A stretch of 64,000 nucleotides of DNA from Planctomycetota bacterium (lineage in GTDB: Bacteria; Planctomycetota; Phycisphaerae; UBA1845; UTPLA1), in NCBI GenBank assembly GCA_016712275.1, contig JADJRI010000001.1:1-64000 (forward strand), given 5' to 3'. The notes under the pieces were generated by a model. The model was not told where the DNA came from. It ran no database searches and worked only from the letters and a program-made list of their open reading frames with translations. Of this stretch, positions 18,961 to 27,926 are shown piece after piece. Position 1 is the stretch's first letter. The number at the start of each line of letters is the position of its first letter. The position numbers and the translations under genes are program-made.

Positions 18961-21900
18961 ATGCCCAAATGCCCCGACAAAATCCTCCGCCTGATCGACC
19001 AGTTCAACCATCAGGCCGACCAAATCCGTTCCCCCGACTACAACGAAACAAAAATCCGCATCGACTACATCAATCCCATGTTCGCCGAGCTCGGCTGGGA
19101 TATCGACAACAGTCAGGGCTATGCCGAGCAATACCGCGAAGTCGTCCACGAAGACCGCGTCAAAGTCGCCGGCCAGACCAAAGCCCCGGACTACTCCTTC
19201 CGCGTCGGCGGCCAGCGCAAGTTTTTTCTCGAAGCCAAAAAGCCCGCCGTCGATATCCGCAATCACACCGAACCGGCCTACCAGCTTCGCCGCTATGCCT
19301 GGAGCGCCAAGCTCGCGTGCAGCCTCCTGACGGACTTCGAAGAACTCGCCATCTACGACACGCGCGTGCAGCCCAAATACCTCGATAAAGCCTCCACCGC
19401 CCGGCGCGAATTCATTCTCTACACAGATTACGAAAAACGCTGGGATTTTATCGAAGGCACGTTTTCAAAAGCCGCCGTGTTCCGCGGCGATTTCGACCGC
19501 TACTGCGAATCGAAAAAGGGCCGCGGCGCGCAGCTCTTCGACGACGCCTTCCTCGCCGAAATCGAAGAATGGCGCAAGAGCCTCGCCACCAATCTCGCCA
19601 AGCGAAATGATTCGCTCGACGAACCCGCGCTAAACTTCGCCGTCCAACGCATCATCGACCGAATTCTCTTCCTCCGAATCGCCGAGGATCGCGGCACCGA
19701 AAACGTCGGCCAGTTGCAGGGCCTGCTGAACGGCGATCATGCGTATGAAAAACTGGCTGCGCTCTTCCGCCGCGCCGACGAGCGATACAACTCCGGCCTC
19801 TTCCACTTTGAAAAAGAAAAAGACTGCGACGAGCCGCCCGATACCCTCACGCCCAATCTCAACGTCGACGACATAGCGCTCAAGGAAATCATCAGGGCGC
19901 TTTACTACCCGCAAAGCCCCTACGAATTCACGATGGTCTCCGCCGACAGTCTACGAGCGATTCCTCTTCAAAGTCATCACCCTAACCAAACGCCACACGG
20001 CCGACATCGTCGACAAGCCCGAAGTCCGCAAAGCCGGCGGCGTCTATTACACCCCCAAGTACATCGTCGACTACATCGTAAAAAACACCATCGGCGCCCT
20101 CCTCTCATGTGGCACCGGCGTCCCGCCGGTGGAGCACGTAGCGTCCGGCCCCGCTGCGGACGGAGCGAAGCGACGCCTCCTGCTCCCTCTCCCTCGAAGG
20201 GAGAGGGTCGGAGTGAGGGTGACGAACGCGAAAAGCTGTCCGCCTCGCGCGCACCCCTAACCCCCAAAGAAGCCGCCAAACTAAAAATCCTCGACCCCGC
20301 CTGCGGCTCCGGCTCATTCCTCATTGGTGCCTACCAATTCCTCCTCGACTGGTATCTCGAACAGTACACCCGCGAAACCCCCGCCGCGCTCGCCACCGGC
20401 AAGAAGCCAGTCCTGCGCCCATCGCCCTCCGGCGGCTGGGCACTCACCATCGCCGAGCGAAAGCGCATCCTCCTCGACCACATCCACGGCGTGGACCTGG
20501 ACAATCAAGCGGTCGAAGTGACAAAGCTAAACCTCTTGCTCAAATGCTTGGAAGGTGAAACCAGCCAAACCCTCGGCTTCGAACAGCGCTCTTCCGCGAC
20601 CGCGCCCTCCCCGACCTCGGAAAAAACATCCAGTGCGGCAACAGCCTCATCGGAACGGACATCATCGGCACCAACAGTTGGAACGACCTGATCGATGAAG
20701 ATCGTCAACGTGCCAATCCATTTGACTACGAACGAGCATTTCCGGCGGTTTTCAATAGGAAAGAGGCTGGATTTGATGCAGTCATCGGGAATCCTCCGTA
20801 CGTAAGGCAGGAGGGCGTTTCTGTATCCAAGGAAGCCTTGGAATCACGATACAAGTCGTACCATGGTCTCGCCGATCTTTATGTGTATTTTGTCGAACGA
20901 GGAATTGGACTGCTGCGATCGAATGGCCTGCTCGGTTACATCGTGTCGAGTAAGTTCATCCGCGCCGGATACGGCGCACCGCTTAGGTCGGTATTATCCA
21001 AAACCGCATTACGTGAAATCATCGATTACGCGGATCTTCAAGTATTTGAAGGCGCAACGACATACCCTGTAATCATTATTGCGGAGAATTGTTCGTGTAA
21101 AAACAGTGTCCGTTATGTGAAAGCTCGCCCGAATGACGAGCCGGACCCCACGGCTCTCGCCGCGAGATCACACGACGTCAGCATGGCAACGCTGGGTCCG
21201 TCACCGTGGACTATGGTTTCGTCGTCGGGCGAGTCAGTGCTTGCAAAGATTCGGGAAAACGCCGTTCAACTGCGTGACGTTTGCGGGCCTGCACAACTGG
21301 GAATTAAGACAAGCCTCAATGCCGCGTACGTCATTGACGCACACGTCGCCAGAGACCTGATCGAGGAAGACAGCCGCTCAAAGGAAGTTATCAAGCCATA
21401 TTTGCGCGGCCGTGATGTCGATCGGTGGCACACACAAACGAACGGGCAATTCTTGGTGTGCATGCGAGAGGCGCTCAACCTAAACGAATACCGGGCGATC
21501 GCGAAACACCTTCGTGGATTCGAGAGGGAATTACGCGATAGGTATGAAGTGAAACGCGGCGATTATGATTGGTGGGTTATTCGACAAGTCGCGGACGTGA
21601 CTATATTTGACGGCCCGAAAATTGTTTATCCCGACCTCTGCCCGAATCCGCAGTTTGCGCTGAATCACGATGGGAGCTATCCCAATAACACGGTGTTCTG
21701 CCTGCGCTCTGACTCGTATGGCGTTCTCGGCTTTCTTAACTCTAAGCTTGGTTGGTACTGGATCATTCAGCATTGCCCCGCCAATCGAGGCGGCGCGTAC
21801 CGACTGTTTAATCAGTACATAAACGCAATCCCGATCAGAACGGACGTTACAACACACAACCGACTCGCATCCCTCGTCGACAACACGGTAACGCTCAACA

Positions 21901-22049
21901 AGAAACTTGCAACTGAACAATTGCCCAATCGCCGCGAACAACTCCAACGCGAAATCGACACCACTGACCGCCAAATCGACCAACTCGTCCACCAACTCTA
22001 CGGCCTGACCGACGACGAAATCCGCATCGTCGAGGAGGCCACGGCATGA
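18961..22049 (+). CDS. Type IIG-like restriction-modification enzyme (multiple frameshifts)
   Basis: About 1,020 residues. The N-terminal nuclease-like domain has P76-D77 and E91-x-K93 (APDYSF, FFLEAKKP), a PD-(D/E)xK site related to HsdR N-domains. Next come HTADIVDKPEVRKAGGVYYT, the SAM motif ILDPACGSGSF and the catalytic IGNPPYVRQE of an N6-adenine methyltransferase. The C-terminal specificity part is followed by a coiled region (LQREIDTTDRQIDQLVHQLY). Frames break near 19955, within a repeat insertion at 20104-20255, and near 20585. Base use shifts from GC-rich with C-ending codons to less GC-rich after about 20690, then back at 21900, suggesting an exchanged specificity domain. No separate S or R gene follows. 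Confidence 0.8.
20109..20225. repeat. composite palindromic insertion in the methyltransferase region
   Basis: GTGGCACCGGCG-TCC-CGCCGGTG, related to the 27-bp palindromes, is followed by a spacer and at 20183-20225 by the 43-bp REP-like element also found at 13437. It lies between GVYYTPKYIVDYIVKNTIG and the SAM motif, where related enzymes have only a short linker. It is translated in one frame as APSPSKGEGRSEG, and the reading frame differs on its two sides. Confidence 0.8.
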
Positions 22050-22855
22050 ATGTCGATAGGAAGAAACTCGCAATCGATATCGTGCACACTGCGTCGATGA
22101 TGATACGGGAGTATGCGCGGAACGTTGACACCGACGCCAGCCTGAAAGAGAAGATCTCCATGCTGTTTCTCGCCCGCTCGATCAGGCAGCTACAATCGAT
22201 TTTCGGGCTTGTTGGTCATTCGTTTGTTTCCGATGGACTGGTGCTGTTGAGACCACTATTAGAGCGCTATCTGCTCTTTCGCCATCTTTGCCAAACGGAC
22301 GAATTTGCAGTCTTCGACGATTGGTGCTTCAGGGAGAACTACGAACAACTAAACAGAATTAAGAGCATCAACGCCTTTGCTGGCAAACCTGAAATGAAAG
22401 GACGTCGATTCACACTTGATCAACAGAACCGGTATAAACGTGTGTGCGCCGACAAACAAGTGACATGTTGGCGGCGACCCGACATGGAGGATGTAGCGCG
22501 CAAGCTGGAAATGAAGTTCCTTTACGATGCTTGTTACGTATGGGCCTCCGGCTATGTCCATCCCTCGACACAAGAAGGAGACTCAGATTTTTGGGCACTG
22601 ATGGGCAAGAAGAATGATGAGGCACAGGATGAAGTGGACGTGCTTCTTCGCAACGCGGCACTCGTCACCATCCTTCACATGCAGCATTTCATGAATGAGC
22701 CGGAATACAATTGGCGAAAGGAACTCTACGATTTGATCGACGGTTTCGCAAAAGTAGCGGGCCGCGAGCAGAGCGACTACGTTATGCAACTCGACGATGT
22801 GGTTCGAATCCATGAATCGGGAGAGGGACTCCTTGCACGCGCTAAGGCAACTTGA
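22046..22855 (+). CDS. DUF5677-like protein
   Basis: 269 residues, starting with ATGA overlap on the stop of the restriction-modification gene, so co-translated with it. Helical throughout, with LVLLRPLLERYLLFRHLC and YDACYVWASGYVHPSTQEGD, resembling the DUF5677 family (cytoplasmic helical proteins of unknown role). Codon use is less GC-rich than the upstream half of the restriction-modification gene. It is followed directly by a diverged copy of that gene's last 96 bases, so the gene appears to have been inserted together with an incoming gene end. Function unknown; a defence accessory role is an inference from position only. Confidence 0.65.
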   Translation: MNVDRKKLAIDIVHTASMMIREYARNVDTDASLKEKISMLFLARSIRQLQSIFGLVGHSFVSDGLVLLRPLLERYLLFRHLCQTDEFAVFDDWCFRENYEQLNRIKSINAFAGKPEMKGRRFTLDQQNRYKRVCADKQVTCWRRPDMEDVARKLEMKFLYDACYVWASGYVHPSTQEGDSDFWALMGKKNDEAQDEVDVLLRNAALVTILHMQHFMNEPEYNWRKELYDLIDGFAKVAGREQSDYVMQLDDVVRIHESGEGLLARAKAT

Positions 22856-22859
22856 TTTT

Positions 22860-22955
22860 ATCGACGCCTCCGACCGCCAGATCGACCAACTCGTCTACCA
22901 ACTTTACGGCCTCACCGACGATGAAATCCGCATCGTCGAGGAGGCCACGGCATGA
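22860..22955 (+). pseudogene. duplicated 3' end of the restriction-modification gene
   Basis: This 96-nt stretch matches 21954-22049, the true end of the restriction-modification gene, at 88 of 96 positions including the stop codon. It encodes DRQIDQLVYQLYGLTDDEIR against DRQIDQLVHQLYGLTDDEIR. Four of the eight differences are synonymous, so it is a diverged allele rather than a fresh duplication. It has no start of its own and is probably the relic tail of the previous allele. Confidence 0.85.
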
Positions 22956-23121
22956 CTTCTCCATTCCCCAACGGGGATTCGTCACGTAGCCCAGGGTTGT
23001 GCCGAAGGCGCTACCCTGGGTTCACGATCGCACGTCGCATTTCAACCTCAACGAGGTTGTGCCATCCATTGGAGTTGAGTGTCACAGTGCGGGCGCCAAT
23101 GCGCAACTCCGTTGGAGTTGA
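22956..23121. repeat. cluster of dispersed palindromes
   Basis: Three short hairpins stand in a row: CCCAGGGT...ACCCTGGG (22990-23020), AACCTC-AAC-GAGGTT (23044-23058) and AACTCC-GTT-GGAGTT (23105-23119). They resemble dispersed intergenic repeats of planctomycete genomes (recalled, not searched). No gene is present. Confidence 0.6.
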
Positions 23122-23283
23122 ATGGATGATCGCGTTCTTGATTCTATCTTGAAAGACAATGGCTTTGTAAACCAACCCGAACTTCGCTCCCAGTGGTGGC
23201 CCGCCGATCGCCGGTTCATGCGCGAGGAAGAGCTGAAGCTCATGAACGAATTGCGAGCACGAATTGGAAAACCGCCCGCCTAG
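23122..23283 (+). CDS. small ORF, possible relic
   Basis: A 53-residue frame beginning MDDRVLDSILKDNGF and ending MNELRARIGKPPA. It is charged and helical with sensible codons (QWWPADRRFMREEELKLM), so it may be a real small protein or the tail of a lost gene whose 5' part was replaced by palindromic repeats. The ATG lies inside the last palindrome. No family recognised. Confidence 0.35.
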   Translation: MDDRVLDSILKDNGFVNQPELRSQWWPADRRFMREEELKLMNELRARIGKPPA

Positions 23284-23545
23284 ACAAGAGAATTCGACCA
23301 CACCAAATATTCGTCTCGCATCACCTACCCAAAAATAATTTATTCCATTCATAACCCCCGGTCGTACAACACCATCCGTACATTCCCTAACTAAAAACAA
23401 CATCCCGTCCGACAACCCCAATTCCGGTGCTATATTTGACCAGCGGAAAAACCACCCCGCCGCCCGAAGCCCGCGGCCGGTGCCTTTGTTTTGACTTTTC
23501 GGCGTTTCGGCGTTTTGACGTTTTGACGTTTTGGCGTTTCAAACC
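23284..23545. repeat. intergenic region ending in a TTTTGACG/GGCGTTTT tandem tract
   Basis: No gene is seen. At about 23490-23538 short units GGCGTTTT and GACGTTTT alternate several times, ending a few bases before the next start codon. A similar TTTGACGTTTTGC tract ends just before the Fur-family start (10310-10326), and GGCGTTTCGGCGTTTGACG recurs near 23955. Confidence 0.6.
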
Positions 23546-24000
23546 ATGCTCGCATCGTTCGCCAACAGCCTCGCCCGCCCGCCCCAAAGCCTCCCCACAA
23601 GCGCCCGACTCCTACTCGCCATCCTCCGTCAAAAAAGTCCGCGACCTCCTCTTCATGCAGGCCGCCGAAAAGGGCATGCTCGCCGGCATCGCCAAAACCC
23701 TCGACAAAGGCATGACACCCCGCCAGCGCGATAAACTCGCCAAGGTGCTCATCAAATTCGCCAAACTCTACAAAGAGATCGGCCACCCCCCAAAACAGCT
23801 CCTCCCGATTCTCCAAAAACTGTTCCAGCTCAGACTCGCCGATGCAAAAGCCGCGATGCAAAAAATCCAATCCGCCCCCGTCCCGCCCGCGCGCAAAAAA
23901 CCCGCGCAGCGAACCTCCTCCACTCGGCCCCCCGGCCCCTTGCCTCCTCGGCCCCTCTCTCCTTCCGGCGTTTCGGCGTTTGACGTGCCTGAATCAAAGT
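23546..24000 (+). CDS. helical hypothetical protein (frameshifted, end uncertain)
   Basis: From ATG 23546 the frame reads MLASFANSLARPPQ; dropping one A from the AAAAAA run near 23628 joins it to RDLLFMQAAEKGMLAGIAK, LIKFAKLYKEIGHPPKQLLP and LRLADAKAAMQKIQSAPV. The Lys/Leu/Ala-rich helices and strong C-ending codons argue for real coding. The C-terminus degrades into a Pro-rich part and another GGCGTTT repeat, so the true stop is not clear. No family recognised. Confidence 0.45.
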
Positions 24001-24321
24001 GTGAGTTTGCGCAGCGCAAAAAGAGGCTGAATGCCAAAATCCTAAACACCGAACATCTTGCTAATATACAGCGTACGAAAAACGGCATGCCCGAACATTC
24101 AGCTGAAATTCAGCCTGAATCGAAAGCCGAATGCTCACCCGCCCTTCACCCCAGCCCGCGCCTGCCTGCCCTTCGGCATTTCCTTCCGCTCATTCCTGCC
24201 TTAATGGCTTCCGTATTCAATCCCTGTCGTGTCGTCGCCATGACCCTTCACACACTTGAAATATCATCCCGTCAACCCGCTAATACCCCTCAGGCCGAAT
24301 TGAAGGGATGGTCGCCCGCGC
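24001..24321. other. intergenic, no gene seen
   Basis: The frame of the preceding hypothetical stays open here, but codon choice and composition lose their coding character. No RNA gene or strong hairpin was seen. Confidence 0.4.
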
Positions 24322-25140
24322 ATGGCAGCTCGAAAACGCAAATCGCTCATCGCATGCGGGCTCATCCTGCTGGCGACCGTCATCGGCGCGGCGGCTTATC
24401 CGCGCTGGGGCTGGTGGGTCGCGTCGTTCGCAGAAGCGCGGCCGGCCGGACCCTGGCGAATGCCCAATGGCCCGGTCAACGTGGTGACATACAACATCAA
24501 ATTCGGCGAAGGGCTCGACGAAGCGCTCGCGGTGGTCCTGGCGGAGAAGCCCGACATCGTCTGCCTGCAGGAGACACGGCCATCGCAGACCGGTGAGATT
24601 GAAAAGAAGTTGGGCATGGAAGGGTATTGGACGCCGTCGTCGAACTTGATTGGCGACGCGGCCTGGGGCAATTCGATCTTCGTGCGCGGCAAGCTGGGGC
24701 CAGTCGAGGCGCTGCGGACGGATGATGGAAAGTCGTTCGGCGTCTGGGGAGCAGCCGAGGTGAACGGAGGGCGGTTCATCGTCGCCTCGGTGCATTTGAT
24801 GCACTTCAAGAAGAAAGGCGATTTCGGCGTTCGCCAACGTTTGCGCGAGACGCGGGCGATCCTGAAGGCGATCGAGAAGCTCGATGCGCCGGCCATCGTG
24901 GCGGGCGACTTCAACGAGCCGACGGTGGCGAGCTTCATTCATCCGATCATGCGGCAGCGATTTGAGAACGCGGTGCCCGACTGCGCCGCGACGCTGCCGG
25001 CGAACATGCCTGTGGTGTGTATTGATTTTGTGTATTGCACGCGAGAGTGGGAAGCGCTGGGCGGCCGGGCGATTGGGACGGCGATATCAGATCATCGACC
25101 GGTGGTGGCGCGGGTGGGGATCGCTTCCGATGGAAAATGA
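24322..25140 (+). CDS. endonuclease/exonuclease/phosphatase family hydrolase, exported or membrane-anchored
   Basis: 272 residues. An N-terminal hydrophobic segment (SLIACGLILLATVIGAAAYP) anchors or exports it. The catalytic domain shows the EEP hallmarks in order: VVTYNIKFG, VCLQET (metal Glu), GDFNEP (Asp/Asn), IDFVY and SDHRPV (catalytic His). Family members are metal-dependent phosphodiesterases acting on nucleic acids, lipids or inositol phosphates; the export signal suggests an extracytoplasmic substrate. Intact. Downstream is a toxin-antitoxin pair. Confidence 0.85.
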   Translation: MAARKRKSLIACGLILLATVIGAAAYPRWGWWVASFAEARPAGPWRMPNGPVNVVTYNIKFGEGLDEALAVVLAEKPDIVCLQETRPSQTGEIEKKLGMEGYWTPSSNLIGDAAWGNSIFVRGKLGPVEALRTDDGKSFGVWGAAEVNGGRFIVASVHLMHFKKKGDFGVRQRLRETRAILKAIEKLDAPAIVAGDFNEPTVASFIHPIMRQRFENAVPDCAATLPANMPVVCIDFVYCTREWEALGGRAIGTAISDHRPVVARVGIASDGK

Positions 25141-25187
25141 TGATATGATATGAGGTAAGAACGACGAGGCGGAAATCGGAGTTAGCC

Positions 25188-25412
25188 ATGTACGATCGAA
25201 TTACAGTTGATCCGGCACAAATGGGCGGCGTGCCTTGCATTCGTCACATGCGCATACCCGTCGCGACGATCGTGGGCCTGATGGCCGAGACGAAGTCTGA
25301 AACTAAAATACTTGAGGATTATCCTGATTTAGAGGCGGAGGACATTCGTCAGGCGCTTTCTTACGCGGCGGAGGCGGTGCGTGAGCGTCAGATTCCCCTG
25401 CGCGTGGCTTGA
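25188..25412 (+). CDS. DUF433 antitoxin
   Basis: 74 residues. ITVDPAQMGGVPCIRHMRIP followed by a helix and LEDYPDLEAEDIRQALSYA is the DUF433 (VapB-like) pattern. It overlaps the next gene by one base (TGATG), as usual for these pairs, in which DUF433 proteins neutralise and autoregulate a PIN-like partner. Confidence 0.88.
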   Translation: MYDRITVDPAQMGGVPCIRHMRIPVATIVGLMAETKSETKILEDYPDLEAEDIRQALSYAAEAVRERQIPLRVA

Positions 25413-25777
25413 TGAGATTTCTGATCGACAATAGTTCGTCGCCTCGCCTCGGGGAAGTTCTACGGAAATGCGGACACGATGCTATCCATGTTCGCGACAT
25501 CGGATTGAGCGATGCCGATGATGAAACAATTTTCGATCGTGCCGCGAGCGAAGGCCGAACGGTTGTTGCGCAAGACACCGACTTTGGCACCATTTTGGCC
25601 CTGCGTCGCGTTGCCAAGCCATCGGTAATTCTCTTTCGGTGCCAAGTCAAATCGACCGAATCATTGTCGAGCATCCTCTCGTGCAATCTTGAAGCGATCA
25701 GCAATGACCTTGAGTTGGGAGCTGTCGTGGTGATTGAAGATGCACGGATTCGAATTCGTCGGCTTCCTATCATCTGA
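25412..25777 (+). CDS. DUF5615 PIN-like toxin
   Basis: 121 residues from ATG 25412. Conserved acidic residues of the PIN-like fold are present: FLIDNSSSPRLGEVLRKCGH, VRDIGLSDADDETIF and VAQDTDFGTIL. DUF5615 proteins are putative RNases paired with DUF433 antitoxins. The first motif reads DNSSSP where DEN/DAN-LP is more usual, so activity is plausible but not assured. Confidence 0.87.
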   Translation: MRFLIDNSSSPRLGEVLRKCGHDAIHVRDIGLSDADDETIFDRAASEGRTVVAQDTDFGTILALRRVAKPSVILFRCQVKSTESLSSILSCNLEAISNDLELGAVVVIEDARIRIRRLPII

Positions 25778-25800
25778 ATCAGGCCGGAGATGAAAGAAAA

Positions 25801-26187
25801 ATGGTAGCGATTCCCACCTCCCACATCAGCGAACTCCCACTTCATGACGCAGAGTTTGTCTCGATATCGATCAGTTACGAAGTCAATAATTCCAGTCAAG
25901 CAATCATCAGAGTGATTTTCCATCCCGACGAAGACCCGGCACCTTTGATTCCATTCGGGGTGAATGGTCGCCGCGTTGAATTTACAATCGATTTGAATAG
26001 CATTCAAATCGATGATGTTGCCGGCATAAATGCCGGGGTGCAGACTCTGGATGGCTGGAAAATTGTCCATGATTCGGCAAGAGACGAGCAATCGCCGGCT
26101 TCAAAATTCACGCAGCATCGACTCACATTTTCGAGCGGTTCGGTGTACAACATCGCTGCCAGACAGGTGCATGTCGCCAACTGGTAA
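25801..26187 (+). CDS. hypothetical protein
   Basis: 128 residues starting 23 bases after the toxin gene, with a purine-rich GGAGATGAAAG ribosome region. The pattern ELPLHDAEFVSISISYE then RRVEFTIDLNSIQIDD suggests a small all-beta cytoplasmic fold. No signal, no catalytic motif and no family recognised. It could be part of the toxin-antitoxin transcript or an independent orphan. Confidence 0.55.
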   Translation: MVAIPTSHISELPLHDAEFVSISISYEVNNSSQAIIRVIFHPDEDPAPLIPFGVNGRRVEFTIDLNSIQIDDVAGINAGVQTLDGWKIVHDSARDEQSPASKFTQHRLTFSSGSVYNIAARQVHVANW

Positions 26188-26235
26188 TGAGACGATTTGC
26201 CAAGTTAGTGGGTTACTCATCGAGAGACGAAAAAA

Positions 26236-27926
26236 ATGGCGAAAGACGCGGCAAAGATGGAGAAGATCGTCGCTTTGTGCAAGCGGCGCGGGTTTATTTT
26301 TCAGTCGTCGGAGATTTACGGCGGCATCAACGGTTTCTGGGATTACGGACCGCTGGGCGTTGAGCTGAAGCGTAACGTGATGAATGCGTGGTGGAGCTCA
26401 ATGGTCCATCAGCCGCCGTTGGGGCCGAGTGGCGACGAGTTTGACATGGTCGGGCTTGAGACATCGATCATCATGCATCCGCAGGTGTGGAAGGTGTCGG
26501 GGCACCACGACCTGTTCGCGGACATGATGCAAACATGTCGTCAATGTAAGAAGCTGTACCGTTCTGATCATGCATGGGAAGAACTTAAGGACGCAAAATG
26601 GGTGGCGTCGTTTGCGGAGGTGGCTTGTGGCTCGACTGATAAAGGAGCCGGAATCCGTTTCAACACGATCGCGGCAATAGGATGGGCCAAGACGAAGGGA
26701 CGCAAACTGGCACCAGGTCTAGCGCTTGTTCGCAACCCAGAAATCACCATTTCTTGGCTTACCGAGGACATGGAGAAAGACCCCAATTTGGAGATGGACA
26801 TTCCCATGCTTCTTCAATACATGGCCACGGAACAAAAGCGACTACGGGACTTCAGCAACCCTGTCCAAATTGCGGCGGAGATTTGACCGAGCCACGTCCG
26901 TTCAACCTAATGTTCATGACACATACGGGTGCACTTCAATCGGAAGAAAATCAAGCCTTCTTGCGACCTGAAACGGCGCAGGGGATGTTCGTTAATTTCA
27001 AAAATGTGTGCGATACGTCGCGCGTGAAGGTTCCGTTTGGCATCGCGCAGATGGGGAAGAGTTTTCGCAATGAGATCACGCCGCGCAATTACATTTTTCG
27101 CTCTCGCGAATTTGAACAGATGGAGATGGAGTTTTTCTGCCACCCGAGCGAATCGCAGGCGTGGTACAAGTTTTGGCGCGACACGCGCATGAAGTGGTAC
27201 ACCGATCTTGGGTTGGCAAGCTCGAATTTGCGGCTTCGCGAGCATGAGAAGGACGAGCTTTCGCATTATTCGTGCGGGACAAGCGATATCGAATATGCGT
27301 TTCCGTTTCTGGCGGATGGCGACTTTGGCGAACTCGAAGGCATCGCCCATCGCGGCGATTTCGATTTGCGCAGTCACATGGAAGGCAAGCTCGTGGCAAA
27401 GGACGGGCAACTCGTTGTCGAGCAGGGACCGGACGGCAAGCCGAAGTGGAAAGGCAGCGGCAAGGATCTGTCGTACTTTGATGATGAGCGCAAGGAGCGG
27501 TACGTGCCGCATGTCATCGAGCCAGCCGCTGGAGCGACGCGCAGCACGCTGGCGTTTATTTGCGAGGCGTACACTGTGGATGAATCGCGGCCGTCGCCGG
27601 AGTTGATGAAGTTTCATCCGCGACTGGCGCCGATCAAGGCGGCGGTGTTTCCGCTGGTGAATAAAGATGGGTTGCCCGAAATCGCGGAGCCGCTCTATCG
27701 CGAGATTCGCAGGCGCTGGCCGGCGCAGTATGACGGGAAGCAGAGCATCGGCAAGCGCTACGCGCGGATGGACGAGGCCGGGACGCCCTACTGCTTTACG
27801 ATTGATGGACAAACGAAAGAGGATGGGACGGTGACGGTGCGCGATCGGGATACGGGCGGGCAGACGCGGATTTCAAAAGACAGCGTAGTTGCCTTTCTGG
27901 AAGAAAAGCTGCGAACGTCGATCTAG
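26236..27926 (+). CDS. glyS: glycyl-tRNA synthetase, alpha2 type (frameshifted)
   Basis: Class II synthetase charging tRNA-Gly, of the single-chain dimeric type. Seen: GGINGFWDYGPLG near the N-terminus, motif 2 FRNEITPRNYIFRSREFEQM, motif 3 IEPAAGATRSTLAF and an anticodon-binding domain (APIKAAVFPLVNKDGL). An insertion with a zinc-ribbon look opens at TCRQCKK and closes at CPNCGGDL; its middle (26560-26870) is visibly less GC-rich than the flanks. One indel near 26865 moves the frame. About 560 residues in total. Essential, so the frameshift is almost surely a sequence error. Confidence 0.9.

Noticed and set aside
23427..24596. A 389-residue plus-strand ORF
   Set aside because: It begins in tandem repeats, contains only a short stretch of plausible coding (kept as a separate entry), and ends inside the EEP hydrolase in the wrong frame.
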